Positions 1 to 9,950 are shown, counted from the stretch's first letter. The stretch: 64,000 bases of DNA from Pseudomonas hamedanensis (GCF_014268595.2 NZ_CP077091.1:4446001-4510000); one strand, 5' to 3'. Notes: generated by a model not told the origin, from the letters alone. Made by a program: numbers and translations.

Positions 1-1
1 C

Positions 2-1489
2 CTCACCTCGCGCGTTTATGACGTTGCCGTAGAAACCCCGCTGCACAACGCTCGCCAGCTCTCCGAGCGGCTGGGCAACGACATCTGGCTCAAGCGCGAA
101 GACTTGCAGCCCGTGTTCTCGTTCAAGATTCGCGGCGCCTACAACAAGTTGACCCAACTGAGCGACGCAGAACGCGCCCGTGGCGTGGTCACTGCTTCGG
201 CGGGCAATCATGCGCAGGGTCTGGCTCTGGCGGCGAAAGTGTTGGGCGTCAAAGCCACCATCGTCATGCCCAAGACCACTCCGGAAATCAAGGTTGAAGG
301 CGTGCGCTCGCGGGGCGGCAAAGTAGTGCTGCACGGTGATTCGTTTCCCGAGGCGCTGGCCTACTCGCTGAAACTGGTCGACGAGAAAGGCTACGTCTAC
401 ATCCATCCCTACGACGATCCGCACACCATTGCCGGGCAGGGCACCGTGGCGATGGAGATTCTGCGTCAGCACCCGCAACCTCTGGACGCGATTTTCGTCC
501 CGGTCGGCGGCGGCGGGCTGATCGCCGGCATCGCCGCGTACGTCAAATATCTACGGCCAGACATCAAGGTGATTGGCGTCGAACCCGACGACTCCAACTG
601 CCTGCAAGCGGCCATGGCCGCCGGTGAGCGCGTTGTCCTGCCGACCGTGGGCATCTTCGCCGACGGCGTGGCGGTGGCGCAGATCGGCCAGCACACCTTC
701 GACATCTGCAAGGATTACGTCGATGAAGTGATCACCGTCAGCACTGACGAGATCTGCGCGGCCATCAAGGACATCTACGACGATACCCGCTCGATCACCG
801 AACCTGCTGGCGCGTTGGGCGTGGCCGGGATCAAGAAGTACGTCGAGCAGCGCGGTGTCAGCGGCCAGACCTTTGTCGCCATTGACTCCGGCGCCAACGT
901 CAACTTCGACCGTTTGCGCCACGTCGCCGAACGCGCCGAACTGGGCGAGGGTCGCGAGGCGATCATCGCTGTGACCATCCCTGAGAAAGCCGGCAGCTTC
1001 AAAGCCTTCTGCGAGGCCATCGGCAAGCGCCAGATCACTGAATTCAACTACCGCTACAACACCGGCAGCGAAGCGCACATCTTCGTCGGCGTGCAGACCC
1101 ACCCCGACAACGACCCGCGCAGCGCCTTGCTGGCGAGCCTGACCGAGCAGGGCTTCCCGGTGATCGACCTGACCGACAATGAGCTGGCCAAGCTGCACAT
1201 CCGCCATATGGTCGGCGGTCGCGCGGCGCAGGTGGTCGATGAAGTGGTGCTGCGCTTCGAATTCCCGGAACGTCCGGGCGCGCTGTTCAACTTCCTCAAC
1301 AAGCTCGGCGGGCGCTGGAACATTTCGATGTTCCACTACCGCAACCACGGCGCGGCGGACGGCCGCGTGGTCGCCGGCCTGCAAGTGCCCCATGACGAGC
1401 GTCATCTGGTGCCGGCGGCGCTGGCTGAAATCGGCTACCCGTACTGGGACGAAAGCGACAACCCGGCTTATCAGCTGTTTCTCGGCTGA
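2..1489 (+). CDS. ilvA: Biosynthetic threonine ammonia-lyase (5' end outside window)
   Basis: Deaminates threonine to 2-oxobutanoate, the first committed step of isoleucine synthesis, using PLP in the cytoplasm. The reading frame is open from base 2, and about 495 residues are present against about 504 in the family, so only around nine N-terminal residues are missing. The PLP lysine lies in SFKIRGAY (Lys codon at 125-127) and the phosphate-binding loop is GGGGLIAG near 507. Two C-terminal ACT-like regions (EKAGSFKAFCEAIGKRQITE and ERPGALFNFLNKLGG) mark the isoleucine-regulated biosynthetic form rather than the short catabolic TdcB. A membrane-protein gene follows after 41 bases. Confidence 0.96.
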   Translation, partial: LTSRVYDVAVETPLHNARQLSERLGNDIWLKREDLQPVFSFKIRGAYNKLTQLSDAERARGVVTASAGNHAQGLALAAKVLGVKATIVMPKTTPEIKVEGVRSRGGKVVLHGDSFPEALAYSLKLVDEKGYVYIHPYDDPHTIAGQGTVAMEILRQHPQPLDAIFVPVGGGGLIAGIAAYVKYLRPDIKVIGVEPDDSNCLQAAMAAGERVVLPTVGIFADGVAVAQIGQHTFDICKDYVDEVITVSTDEICAAIKDIYDDTRSITEPAGALGVAGIKKYVEQRGVSGQTFVAIDSGANVNFDRLRHVAERAELGEGREAIIAVTIPEKAGSFKAFCEAIGKRQITEFNYRYNTGSEAHIFVGVQTHPDNDPRSALLASLTEQGFPVIDLTDNELAKLHIRHMVGGRAAQVVDEVVLRFEFPERPGALFNFLNKLGGRWNISMFHYRNHGAADGRVVAGLQVPHDERHLVPAALAEIGYPYWDESDNPAYQLFLG

Positions 1490-1530
1490 GCGGCTACGCT
1501 GATGGGCATGGACCTACGGATGAGAACTGC

Positions 1531-1944
1531 ATGGAAACCCTGACTACCCTGAAAGTCCTTCACGTCGCGGCGACCGTAGTCATACTCGCGAGCGGACTGG
1601 GGCTTGCCGCCCTGACCTGGCGTAATCGCAGCGAAGGGGCGGCCAGCACGATGCAGCGGCCTTGGCTGTTTATCTGGTGTTTGATGCTGATCGCTATGCT
1701 CAGCATGCCGTTCACTGGCTGGTGGCTGGTGCACCTGGTTGGCTGGCCGTTGGGGCAATTGTGGATCCTGGGGTCCAGCGTGATCTATGCCGTGGCCGCG
1801 TTCAGTGCGGTCTGGCTGCTGGTTCGGCTGAATCGGCTGTGGACAAGCGGAAAGGGCAATCGGACATTCAATCTGGCGCTGGCGATTGTCAGCGGCGTCG
1901 GATTTGTCGCCATAGCGGCGTTGATGGGGGCCAAGCCGGTTTAA
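1531..1944 (+). CDS. DUF2269-like small integral membrane protein
   Basis: A 137-residue protein of unknown function with about four hydrophobic helices (near residues 7-27, 46-68, 75-98 and 113-134) and very short loops. Its length and the N-terminal pattern LKVLHVAATVVILASGLGLA resemble the DUF2269 inner-membrane family. It starts at ATG 1531, 41 bases after ilvA, and could be cotranscribed with it. It ends just before a REP pair that separates it from the convergent HAD phosphatase gene. Family assignment rests on recognition only. Confidence 0.75.
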   Translation: METLTTLKVLHVAATVVILASGLGLAALTWRNRSEGAASTMQRPWLFIWCLMLIAMLSMPFTGWWLVHLVGWPLGQLWILGSSVIYAVAAFSAVWLLVRLNRLWTSGKGNRTFNLALAIVSGVGFVAIAALMGAKPV

Positions 1945-1966
1945 GGCTTGAGACCGGGTTGGCCCG

Positions 1967-2031
1967 ATCGCGAGCAGGCTCACTCCTACATTTGAAATGC
2001 GTTCCCTTGTAGGAGTGAGCCTGCTCGCGAT
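1967..2031. repeat. REP pair (REPIN), TAGGAGTGAGCCTGCTCGCGA family
   Basis: Two inverted arms, ATCGCGAGCAGGCTCACTCC at the left and its complement at the right, are separated by about 17 bases. It lies between the convergent ends of the DUF2269 and HAD genes, where the hairpin could also end transcription. Confidence 0.9.
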
Positions 2032-2038
2032 AGCGATG

Positions 2039-2695
2039 TCAGCCGCGCAACGAAATCACCGGCCAGCCACGCTTCTCGGCTTCGGCGCGCAAATTCGGAT
2101 CCGGATCCACAGCAACGGGATTCGCCACCTGCTCCAGCAACGGCAAGTCATTCATCGAATCGCTATAGAAATAGCTGTCCTCAAGCGAATAACCAGTCTC
2201 TTCCAGCCAACGATTGAGCCGCGTCACCTTGCCTTCACGGAAGCACGGGATGTCAGTGCTGCGCCCGCTGTAGCGGCCATCGACCATCTCGCACTCGGTA
2301 GCGATCAGGGTTTCGACGCCCAGGCGCGCGGCGATCGGTGCGGTGACGAAGCGGTTGGTCGCGGTGATGATCACCAGTTTGTCGCCGGCGTCGCGGTGTT
2401 GCTTGAGCAACTCCAGCGCCTTGGGCAGCACAATCGGCTCGATGCAGTCGCGCATGTAATCGCTGTGCCATTGATCAAGCACGGCCATTTCGGTGCGGCC
2501 GAGAATTTCCAGGCAGAAGTTCAGGTAGGCGGCGTTATCCAGCTTGCCGGCCAGGTAATCCTGATAGAACTCGTCGTTGCGCGCCTTGTAGGCGATCGGG
2601 TCGAGGAAGCCGCGCTCGCACAGATAATCGCCCCAGGCGTGATCGCTGTCGCCGCCCAGAAGGGTGTTGTCCAAATCGAATAGAGCCAGGCGCAT
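2039..2695 (-). CDS. HAD-superfamily (SerB-like, subclass IB) phosphatase
   Basis: A 218-residue cytosolic phosphomonoesterase. All HAD motifs are visible: the nucleophile motif FDLDNT (Asp7, Asp9), motif II around IITATN near residue 118, and the metal-binding motif [12 protein letters not shown] near residue 178. The insert between motifs I and II is helical, as in SerB/HAD-IB enzymes. It is divergent from rppH, as in other pseudomonads. Homologues there have been annotated as histidinol-phosphatase or phosphoserine-phosphatase-like; the substrate cannot be decided from sequence alone. Confidence 0.88.
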   Translation of the reverse strand: MRLALFDLDNTLLGGDSDHAWGDYLCERGFLDPIAYKARNDEFYQDYLAGKLDNAAYLNFCLEILGRTEMAVLDQWHSDYMRDCIEPIVLPKALELLKQHRDAGDKLVIITATNRFVTAPIAARLGVETLIATECEMVDGRYSGRSTDIPCFREGKVTRLNRWLEETGYSLEDSYFYSDSMNDLPLLEQVANPVAVDPDPNLRAEAEKRGWPVISLRG

Positions 2696-2838
2696 TGCAG
2701 TTACCCGCTGAAAAGTCAGTAAAAAGGCGACAAGAATACGGTCTTTTCACAAGAGTGCACATAAGGTAGGAACCTTCGTTGCCGCCTGATCAAGCTTTGT
2801 GGAACAATGCGGCGACATGCGTTTGCGAGGTTGTTGCC

Positions 2839-3318
2839 GTGATCGACCCCGATGGTTTCCGCCCCAATGTCGGGATCATTCTGACGAATGACGCCGGCCA
2901 GGTGCTATGGGCTCGCCGTATCAATCAGGACGCCTGGCAGTTTCCGCAAGGGGGCATCAACCCCGAGGAGACGCCGGAAGACGCCTTGTACCGCGAGCTG
3001 AACGAAGAAGTTGGCCTGGAACGTGAAGATGTTGAAATACTGGCCTGTACCCGAGGCTGGTTGCGCTATCGTTTGCCGCAACGTCTGGTGCGTACCCACA
3101 GCCAACCGCTGTGCATCGGCCAGAAACAGAAATGGTTTCTCCTGCGCCTGATCTCCAACGAGCAGCGGGTGCGGATGGATTTGACCGGTAAACCGGAGTT
3201 CGATGGCTGGCGCTGGGTCAGCTATTGGTATCCGTTGGGCCAGGTGGTGACATTCAAGCGCGAGGTGTATCGCCGCGCCCTCAAAGAGCTTGCCCCGCGC
3301 CTTTTAGCGCGCGACTGA
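2839..3318 (+). CDS. rppH: RNA pyrophosphohydrolase (Nudix)
   Basis: Removes pyrophosphate from 5'-triphosphorylated mRNA, which triggers RNase E decay. I chose the GTG start at 2839 because it gives [13 protein letters not shown], the conserved N terminus of RppH, and the usual 159 residues. The frame is open further upstream but that extension is not RppH-like. The Nudix box runs from about residue 38 to 60 ([20 protein letters not shown] followed by VG). It lies 22 bases before ptsP, an arrangement conserved in gamma-proteobacteria. Confidence 0.95.
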
Positions 3319-3340
3319 CGACGGAGTTCGACCCCGAGCC

Positions 3341-5620
3341 ATGCTCAATACGCTGCGCAAGATCGTCCAGGAAGTTAACTCCGCCAAGGATCTCAAGGCG
3401 GCGTTGGGGATTATTGTGTTGCGCGTCAAAGAGGCCATGGGCAGCCAGGTCTGCTCGGTCTACCTGCTTGACCCCGAGACCAACCGCTTTGTCCTGATGG
3501 CCACCGAGGGCTTGAACAAGCGCTCGATCGGCAAGGTCAGCATGGCTCCCAACGAAGGTCTGGTCGGTCTGGTCGGCACGCGTGAAGAACCCCTGAACCT
3601 CGAAAACGCCGCGGATCACCCGCGTTATCGCTACTTCGCCGAAACCGGTGAAGAGCGTTACGCCTCGTTCCTCGGTGCACCGATCATCCACCACCGCCGC
3701 GTCGTCGGCGTGTTGGTCATCCAGCAGAAAGAGCGGCGCCAGTTCGACGAAGGTGAAGAAGCCTTCCTCGTGACCATGAGCGCGCAGCTCGCCGGCGTCA
3801 TCGCCCACGCCGAGGCCACCGGCTCGATCCGTGGTCTGGGCCGTCAGGGCAAAGGCATACAGGAAGCCAAGTTCGTCGGCGTGCCGGGTTCACCGGGTGC
3901 TGCCGTCGGTACTGCGGTGGTCATGCTGCCGCCGGCGGATCTGGACGTGGTGCCGGACAAGACCATCACCGACATCAACGCTGAGCTGGCGCTGTTCAAG
4001 ACCGCCATCGAAGGCGTGCGCGCCGACATGCGCGCGTTGTCCGCCAAGCTGGCGACCCAGTTGCGCCCGGAAGAGCGCGCGCTGTTCGACGTCTACCTGA
4101 TGATGCTCGACGATGCCTCGCTGGGCAGCGAAATCACCACCGTGATCAAGACGGGGCAGTGGGCTCAGGGCGCGCTGCGTCAGGTGGTCACTGAGCACGT
4201 CAACCGTTTCGAACTGATGGACGACGCCTACCTGCGCGAGCGTGCCTCGGACGTCAAAGACCTTGGCCGCCGTCTGCTCGCCTATCTGCAGGAAGAGCGT
4301 CAGCAGAACCTGGTCTACCCGGAAAAAACCATTCTGGTCAGCGAAGAACTGACGCCGGCGATGCTCGGCGAGGTGCCGGAAGGCACGCTGGTCGGTCTGG
4401 TCTCGGTACTCGGTTCGGGTAACTCCCACGTCGCGATTCTGGCCCGGGCCATGGGCATTCCGACGGTGATGGGCCTGGTCGACCTGCCGTACGCCAAGGT
4501 CGACGGCATCGAAATGATCGTCGACGGCACCCGTGGCGAGGTCTACACCAACCCGAGCGAAGTGCTGCGCAAGCAGTTCGCCGAAGTCGTCGAAGAAGAG
4601 AAACAACTGGCGCTGGGCCTCGACACCTTGCGCGACCTGCCGTGCGTGACCCTCGATGGTCACCGCATGCCGCTGTGGGTCAACACCGGCCTGCTCGCCG
4701 ATGTGGCGCGGGCGCAGAAGCGTGGCGCTGAAGGGGTCGGTCTGTACCGCACCGAAGTGCCGTTCATGATCAACCAGCGCTTCCCGAGCGAGAAGGAACA
4801 ACTGGCGATCTACCGCGAACAGCTCGCCGCGTTCCACCCGCAGCCGGTGACCATGCGCAGCCTCGACATCGGCGGTGACAAGTCGCTGTCGTACTTTCCG
4901 ATCAAGGAAGACAACCCGTTCCTGGGCTGGCGCGGTATCCGCGTCACCCTCGATCACCCGGAAATTTTCCTGGTGCAGACCCGCGCGATGCTCAAGGCCA
5001 GCGAAGGCCTGAACAACCTGCGGATTCTGCTGCCGATGATCTCCGGCACCCACGAACTCGAAGAAGCCCTGCACCTGATTCACCGTGCCTGGGGCGAGGT
5101 GCGCGACGAAGGCACCGACGTGCCGATGCCGCCGATCGGGGTGATGATCGAAATTCCCGCAGCCGTTTACCAGACCAAAGAACTGGCGCGAATGGTCGAC
5201 TTCCTGTCCGTCGGCTCCAACGACTTGACCCAGTATTTGCTGGCGGTCGATCGCAACAACCCGCGGGTGGCCGATCTCTACGACTACCTGCACCCGGCGG
5301 TGCTGCAAGCCCTGCAAACCGTGGTGCGCGACGCCCATGCCGAAGGCAAACCGGTGAGCATCTGCGGCGAAATGGCCGGTGATCCGGCGGCGGCGGTGCT
5401 GCTGATGGCGATGGGCTTCGACAGCCTGTCAATGAACGCCACCAACCTGCCGAAGGTGAAATGGATGTTGCGCCAGGTCAATCTGAGCAAGGCCCAGGCG
5501 TTGCTGGCTGAGCTGATGACCATCGATAACCCGCAAGTTATCCACAGCTCACTGCAGTTGGCGCTGAAAAATCTCGGCTTGGCCAAGATGAATCCGCCTG
5601 TGGTCACCAAGGCCCTCTAG
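3341..5620 (+). CDS. ptsP: GAF-domain phosphoenolpyruvate-protein phosphotransferase (EI-Ntr)
   Basis: First enzyme of the nitrogen PTS: autophosphorylates from PEP and passes the phosphate to NPr (PtsO) and EIIA-Ntr (PtsN). The 759-residue protein has an N-terminal GAF domain (about 15-155), the EI N-terminal region (about 175-390) with the phosphorylated His363 in SGNSHVAILARAMG, and the C-terminal PEP-binding barrel with catalytic Cys675 in SICGEMAGDP. The length matches PtsP and excludes the shorter PtsI. It probably shares a transcript with rppH and ends before a REP element. Confidence 0.96.
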   Translation: MLNTLRKIVQEVNSAKDLKAALGIIVLRVKEAMGSQVCSVYLLDPETNRFVLMATEGLNKRSIGKVSMAPNEGLVGLVGTREEPLNLENAADHPRYRYFAETGEERYASFLGAPIIHHRRVVGVLVIQQKERRQFDEGEEAFLVTMSAQLAGVIAHAEATGSIRGLGRQGKGIQEAKFVGVPGSPGAAVGTAVVMLPPADLDVVPDKTITDINAELALFKTAIEGVRADMRALSAKLATQLRPEERALFDVYLMMLDDASLGSEITTVIKTGQWAQGALRQVVTEHVNRFELMDDAYLRERASDVKDLGRRLLAYLQEERQQNLVYPEKTILVSEELTPAMLGEVPEGTLVGLVSVLGSGNSHVAILARAMGIPTVMGLVDLPYAKVDGIEMIVDGTRGEVYTNPSEVLRKQFAEVVEEEKQLALGLDTLRDLPCVTLDGHRMPLWVNTGLLADVARAQKRGAEGVGLYRTEVPFMINQRFPSEKEQLAIYREQLAAFHPQPVTMRSLDIGGDKSLSYFPIKEDNPFLGWRGIRVTLDHPEIFLVQTRAMLKASEGLNNLRILLPMISGTHELEEALHLIHRAWGEVRDEGTDVPMPPIGVMIEIPAAVYQTKELARMVDFLSVGSNDLTQYLLAVDRNNPRVADLYDYLHPAVLQALQTVVRDAHAEGKPVSICGEMAGDPAAAVLLMAMGFDSLSMNATNLPKVKWMLRQVNLSKAQALLAELMTIDNPQVIHSSLQLALKNLGLAKMNPPVVTKAL

Positions 5621-5633
5621 TCGCTGATGGGTC

Positions 5634-5768
5634 TGTGGCGAGGGAGCTTGCTCCCGCTGGAGTGCGAAGCGCTCCCAATCGGGCCAATGTCATCACATTT
5701 GTCTGTTGCGACTGCTGCGCAGCCGAGCGGGACGGTGCGACGATTCGACAAGCCTCCCTCGCCCCACA
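5634..5768. repeat. REP pair, TGTGGCGAGGGAGCTTGCTCCCGCT family
   Basis: The left arm TGTGGCGAGGGAGCTTGCTC is a hairpin in itself. The diverged right arm (AGCGGGA... CCTCCCTCGCCCCACA) lies about 70 bases on. It occupies the gap between the convergent ptsP and NRDE-protein genes. Confidence 0.8.
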
Positions 5769-5779
5769 TTGATGTCGCT

Positions 5780-6526
5780 TCAAATAGTGATCTCCACCTC
5801 ACCCAAGTGCCCGCCATACGGCCCGAAACTGCGCTCCACCATCCGCCGCGTCCCGTCCGCCTGCACAATCAACGCCGTACTCGCCCGCGTCCCGTAACTC
5901 TGGCTGGCAATGAATACACTCGACAGCAGCGATTCTGTCGCCAGCCCCACCCCGGTGTTCGGCAACTCGGCCTCCGGCGCGGTCTGCGCATCGCTCAACA
6001 ACGCCAACAGCCGCTCCGGCTGCGGATCGTCCAGCACCGCGTTCAACGCAGCCTTGGCCTTGAGCAGTTTAGGCCACGGCGTATCCAGCCCCGCGTTGGA
6101 TAACCCATAAATCCCAGGCTCAAGCATCACCGGCTCCGACGCCCGAGCATTGAAGTGCCACAGCTCATGGGCATTGCCGAGCAACAGGTTGAACCCGGCG
6201 TACTCCGCCGAACGACCGACCACATCGCGCAAATAATCATCAATCGACAGATCATCCACGAGAAACCGCGCCACCAGTTCGCCACGGGATTTGGTCGCCG
6301 GCGGCTGCTGCGGATCGCGGATATTCGTTAGCGCAGCAAAGCGCCCGTTGGCACCAATTCCCAGCCAGGTGCCGCCAGCTTCAAGATCACGCCCAGCCTG
6401 CACATGCGGCGCTTCCGGCCACGGCGCCAGCGGCAGGCTTGGCCGGGCGTAGAATTCGTCACGGTTGGCCGCGACGATCAGCGGCAGGGCATGGCCCGGG
6501 CGCCAGGCGAAAACAATCAGGCACAT
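5780..6526 (-). CDS. NRDE (TANGO2-like) family protein
   Basis: A 248-residue protein beginning MCLIVFAW, with the diagnostic motif AANRDEF at residues 19-25 that names the family. Cys2 is positioned like an N-terminal nucleophile. The family is related to eukaryotic TANGO2, for which a role in haem handling has been proposed; the bacterial function is not established. It is convergent with ptsP and divergent from the TauE-type exporter. Confidence 0.88.
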   Translation of the reverse strand: MCLIVFAWRPGHALPLIVAANRDEFYARPSLPLAPWPEAPHVQAGRDLEAGGTWLGIGANGRFAALTNIRDPQQPPATKSRGELVARFLVDDLSIDDYLRDVVGRSAEYAGFNLLLGNAHELWHFNARASEPVMLEPGIYGLSNAGLDTPWPKLLKAKAALNAVLDDPQPERLLALLSDAQTAPEAELPNTGVGLATESLLSSVFIASQSYGTRASTALIVQADGTRRMVERSFGPYGGHLGEVEITI

Positions 6527-6656
6527 AAGGCGGTCCTTGTGTGTTTTTTGCTCACTCTACGCATCCGGCGCCCGTGCATCCATCGCCAGTGGAGCAGAAG
6601 GCCGCGCATCCGTTACCATGCCGCTCCTGTTTCGGGGATGCGTCTGGGAGAAGGAC

Positions 6657-7439
6657 ATGGAATTTCTGCTCTATCTGGCGCTGGGCGCCTGCGCAGGCGT
6701 GCTGGCCGGGCTGTTCGGGGTTGGCGGCGGGATCATTATTGTCCCGGTGCTGGTGTTCAGTTTCACCTTGCAAGGCTTTGATCCGTCGATTCTCACGCAT
6801 CTGGCGGTCGGTACCTCGCTGGCGACGATCATTTTCACCTCGGTCAACGCCGTGCGTGAGCATCACCGTCGGGGCGCGGTGCGCTGGCCGATCTTCATGT
6901 GGATGACCGTGGGCATTCTGCTCGGCGCCGGGTTCGGTGCCTTGACCGCCGAGGCGATCTCCGGGCCGAACCTGCAAAAGATCATCGGCGTGTTCGCCCT
7001 GGTAATAGCCGTGCAATTGGCGCTGGATGTCAAACCCAAGGCCAGTCGAACGGTGCCGGGTAAACTCGGTCTGACCGTGGCCGGCAGCGTCATTGGCTGG
7101 GCGTCGGCGATTTTTGGCATCGGTGGCGGTTCGCTGACCGTGCCGTTCCTGACCTGGCGCAGTGTGCCGATGCAGCAAGCCGTGGCGACCTCGTCGGCCT
7201 GCGGTCTGCCGATTGCCTTGGCCAGTGCATTAAGTTTCATGATTCTGGGGTGGCACGATCCGTTGTTGCCGGCCCATAGTCTCGGTTTTGTGTATTTGCC
7301 GGCATTGCTGGGCATCGCCCTGACCAGCATGGTGTTCGCCCGTCTCGGCGCGCGTCTGGCGCACAGGTTGTCGCCGCGCTTGCTGAAGCGGCTGTTCGCC
7401 GCGTTGCTGTTTTGCGTAGGTTTGAGCTTCCTGCTTTGA
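6657..7439 (+). CDS. TauE/SafE-type sulfite exporter family membrane protein
   Basis: A 260-residue inner-membrane protein with about eight hydrophobic helices. Two related halves each start with a glycine-rich re-entrant-like motif: GVLAGLFGVGGGIIIVPVLV near residues 13-32, and GWASAIFGIGGGSLTVPFL near 146-164. This duplication is the signature of the TauE/SafE/YfcA family of anion exporters, whose substrates include sulfite, sulfoacetate and other organosulfonates. I chose ATG 6657, preceded by GGAGAAGG, over longer in-frame starts because it opens directly into the first helix. It sits 80 bases before lgt. Confidence 0.88.
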   Translation: MEFLLYLALGACAGVLAGLFGVGGGIIIVPVLVFSFTLQGFDPSILTHLAVGTSLATIIFTSVNAVREHHRRGAVRWPIFMWMTVGILLGAGFGALTAEAISGPNLQKIIGVFALVIAVQLALDVKPKASRTVPGKLGLTVAGSVIGWASAIFGIGGGSLTVPFLTWRSVPMQQAVATSSACGLPIALASALSFMILGWHDPLLPAHSLGFVYLPALLGIALTSMVFARLGARLAHRLSPRLLKRLFAALLFCVGLSFLL

Positions 7440-7519
7440 TCGCGCGGCAATCCTGGCTTAATCCTGAGGTGGCAGCGTCGCCCGGGAATTTTCGCTTTCA
7501 ACTCTAACGAGGAGTCGCA

Positions 7520-8335
7520 ATGCTGCCTTACCCGCAGATCGACCCGGTGGCCCTGGCCATCGGTCCGCTGAAAATCCACTGGTACGGTCTGATGTACCTG
7601 ATCGGCATTGGCGGCGCGTGGCTGTTGGCGTCGCGTCGGCTCAACCGCTTCGACCCGACATGGACCAAGGAGAAACTCTCCGATCTGGTGTTCTGGTTGT
7701 CGATGGGCGTGATTGTCGGCGGCCGTCTGGGTTACGTTCTGTTCTATGACCTGAGCGCGTACCTGGCCAACCCGACGCTGATTTTCGAGGTGTGGAAGGG
7801 CGGCATGTCGTTCCATGGCGGTTTCATCGGCGTGATGCTCGCGGCATTGTGGTTCGGCAAGCGCAATGGCAAGTCGTTTTTCCAGCTGATGGACTTCGTT
7901 GCGCCGATGGTGCCGATCGGTCTGGGCGCCGGGCGTATCGGCAATTTCATCAACGCCGAGCTGTGGGGCAAGGCCACCGACGTGCCGTGGGCGATGGTGT
8001 TCCCGCCGTTCAGCGATCCGGCGCAACTGCCGCGTCACCCGTCGCAGCTGTATCAGTTTGCCCTCGAAGGCGTGGCGCTGTTCCTGATCCTCTGGCTGTT
8101 CTCGCGCAAACCGCGCCCGACCATGGCCGTTTCCGGGATGTTCGCGTTGTTCTATGGCATCTTCCGTTTCATCGTCGAGTTCGTTCGCGTGCCGGATGCG
8201 CAGTTGGGTTATCTCGCGTGGAACTGGCTGACCATGGGCCAGGTACTGTGTGTGCCGATGATTGTCGGCGGGCTGTTCCTGATCTGGCTGGCCTATCGTC
8301 GCGCACCGGCAGCGCCGCTCGCCCCGACGGCTTAA
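7520..8335 (+). CDS. lgt: Phosphatidylglycerol-prolipoprotein diacylglyceryl transferase
   Basis: Attaches diacylglycerol to the lipobox cysteine of prolipoproteins at the periplasmic face of the inner membrane, the first step of lipoprotein maturation. The 271-residue protein has about seven membrane helices, the substrate-binding segment [11 protein letters not shown] and the Lgt signature [17 protein letters not shown], with its essential arginine and asparagine. It starts at ATG 7520 after GAGGAGT, and lies upstream of thyA as in most proteobacteria. Confidence 0.97.
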   Translation: MLPYPQIDPVALAIGPLKIHWYGLMYLIGIGGAWLLASRRLNRFDPTWTKEKLSDLVFWLSMGVIVGGRLGYVLFYDLSAYLANPTLIFEVWKGGMSFHGGFIGVMLAALWFGKRNGKSFFQLMDFVAPMVPIGLGAGRIGNFINAELWGKATDVPWAMVFPPFSDPAQLPRHPSQLYQFALEGVALFLILWLFSRKPRPTMAVSGMFALFYGIFRFIVEFVRVPDAQLGYLAWNWLTMGQVLCVPMIVGGLFLIWLAYRRAPAAPLAPTA

Positions 8336-8343
8336 ACTACGAA

Positions 8344-8364
8344 CCCCGGCGCGCGACGCCGGGG
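8344..8364 (+). other. GC-rich stem-loop between lgt and thyA
   Basis: A perfect 8-bp stem (CCCCGGCG / CGCCGGGG) with a 5-base loop lies 9 bases after the lgt stop codon and about 20 bases before the thyA start. No U-run follows, so it is unlikely to be a full intrinsic terminator. It may reduce read-through or protect the upstream mRNA. Confidence 0.6.
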
Positions 8365-8385
8365 CTCAAAGGACACAGGTAACTC

Positions 8386-9357
8386 ATGAAGCAATATCTC
8401 GAACTGGTCTCGCACGTCATCCAGAACGGCACCAAACAGGCCAACCGCACCGGCATCAACACCATCAGTTTCCCCGGGGCGATGCTGCGTTTCGATCTGC
8501 AGGAAGGCTTCCCGGCGATCACCACGCGCAAGATGGCCTTCAAATCGGCCATCGGCGAGATGTGCGGCTTTCTGCGTGGCGTGAACAACGCCGCGCAATT
8601 CCGCGCGCTGGGCTGCAAGGTCTGGGACCAGAACGCCAACGAAAACGCGCAATGGCTGGCCAACCCGTTCCGTCAGGGCGACGACGACCTCGGCGAAATC
8701 TACGGCGTGCAATGGCGCAAATGGCCGGCGTACAAGCAGATCCCGCTGAACAACACTGCCGCCATCGAACAAACCTTGAGCATCGGCTACAAGCAGATTG
8801 CCCAAGGCGAAGAAGACGGTCAGGCCTACGTGGTGCTGTACAAAGCCATCGACCAGGTGCGCCAGTGCGTCGACACGATCATCAACGATCCGGGCAGCCG
8901 CCGCATCCTGTTCCACGGCTGGAACTGCGCCCAGCTCGATGAAATGGCCCTGCCGCCGTGCCATCTGCTGTACCAGTTCCACCCGAACGTCGAGACCAAA
9001 GAGATCTCGCTGACCCTGTACATCCGCTCCAACGACCTGGGTCTGGGCACGCCGTTCAACCTCACCGAAGGCGCCGCACTGCTGAGCCTGATCGGTCGCC
9101 TGACCGGCTATACGCCGCGCTGGTTCACCTATTTCATCGGTGATGCCCATGTCTACGAAAACCACTTGGACATGCTCAACGAACAGCTCAAGCGCGAGCC
9201 GTTTGCCATGCCGAAGCTGAAGATCTCTGACCGCGTGCCGGAGTTTGCCAAGACGGGTGTGTATCAGCCGGAGTGGCTGGAGTTGGTCGAGCCGAGCGAT
9301 TTCTCGCTGGAAGGCTATGAGCACCATCCGCCGATGACCGCGCCGATGGCGGTCTAG
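8386..9357 (+). CDS. thyA: Thymidylate synthase
   Basis: Converts dUMP to dTMP with methylenetetrahydrofolate. Catalytic Cys192 lies in [11 protein letters not shown], the arginine pair [11 protein letters not shown] precedes it, and the folate/dUMP region [16 protein letters not shown] follows. At 323 residues it is longer than the 264-residue E. coli enzyme. The extra residues are mainly an insertion between about residues 90 and 150 (including [20 protein letters not shown]), a form seen in several pseudomonads. It is probably cotranscribed with lgt. Confidence 0.96.
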   Translation: MKQYLELVSHVIQNGTKQANRTGINTISFPGAMLRFDLQEGFPAITTRKMAFKSAIGEMCGFLRGVNNAAQFRALGCKVWDQNANENAQWLANPFRQGDDDLGEIYGVQWRKWPAYKQIPLNNTAAIEQTLSIGYKQIAQGEEDGQAYVVLYKAIDQVRQCVDTIINDPGSRRILFHGWNCAQLDEMALPPCHLLYQFHPNVETKEISLTLYIRSNDLGLGTPFNLTEGAALLSLIGRLTGYTPRWFTYFIGDAHVYENHLDMLNEQLKREPFAMPKLKISDRVPEFAKTGVYQPEWLELVEPSDFSLEGYEHHPPMTAPMAV

Positions 9358-9365
9358 TCACCATT

Positions 9366-9467
9366 GATCGTTCCCACGCTCCGCGTGGGTATGAATCCCG
9401 TGACGCTCTGCGCCACTTTGGACGCGGAGCGTCCATGGCGGCATTCCCACGCGGAGCGTGGGAACGA
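9366..9467. repeat. REP-like pair, GATCGTTCCCACGCTCCGCGTGGGAA family
   Basis: The outer arms GATCGTTCCCACGCTCCGCG and CGCGGAGCGTGGGAACGA are complementary, and each arm also folds on itself. An inner pair, GACGCTCTGCG.. / GACGCGGAGCGTC, is nested inside. The same unit recurs at 17353, 54255 and 62193. Confidence 0.88.
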
Positions 9468-9477
9468 GCTTCGCCCG

Positions 9478-9927
9478 TCAGTGGCCGTGGCTGCGGCCTA
9501 CGTGGGAATGCTCAACCTCCGTCGCAACAACCCCGCCACTCACTTCCAGCCGCTGCAAAATCCCGCATTGATCCGCCTCCGGCCCTTCGCCGCAACGCTG
9601 GCGCAGCTCGAGCAGTTGTGTCTGCAAGGCCAGTAACCCGTCAATCCGCGCCTTCACGTGTTGAATATGCTCGTCGATCAACGCGTTGACGCTCTCGCAC
9701 TGATCCTGCGGGCTGTCGCGCAGGGCGAGCAGGCTGCGGATTTCTTCGAGGGTCATGTCGAGGGTGCGGCAATTGCGGATGAAGGTCAGGCGCTCGGCGT
9801 GGGCCTGGGTGTAGACGCGGTAGTTGCCGTCGCTGCGGGCCGGTTCCGGCAGCAGGTTTTCGCGCTCGTAGTAGCGGATGGTTTCTACGGCGCAGTCGGT
9901 GAGTCTGGCCAGTTCTCCAATCTTCAT
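9478..9927 (-). CDS. cadR: Cd(II)/Pb(II)-responsive MerR-family regulator
   Basis: Metal-sensing activator of the divergent efflux ATPase gene. The 149-residue form starts at ATG 9927, which gives MKIGELARLTDCAVETIRYY, the canonical MerR winged helix. The longer upstream reading would run through the operator. The metal ligands of CadR/PbrR proteins are present: Cys77, Cys112 and Cys121, with the last in ADQCGI. The tail is histidine-rich (EHSHVGRSHGH), as in pseudomonad CadR. It lies 84 bases from cadA, with the shared operator between. Confidence 0.94.
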   Translation of the reverse strand: MKIGELARLTDCAVETIRYYERENLLPEPARSDGNYRVYTQAHAERLTFIRNCRTLDMTLEEIRSLLALRDSPQDQCESVNALIDEHIQHVKARIDGLLALQTQLLELRQRCGEGPEADQCGILQRLEVSGGVVATEVEHSHVGRSHGH

Positions 9928-9950
9928 CGCGGCAATCTCCAAAAGGGTGC

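Noticed and set aside
3890..5338. A 482-codon open frame antisense to ptsP
   Set aside because: Its composition is that of a shadow of a high-GC gene: low-complexity His/Gln/Arg/Val-rich product, no domain, no ribosome site. ptsP on the other strand is complete.
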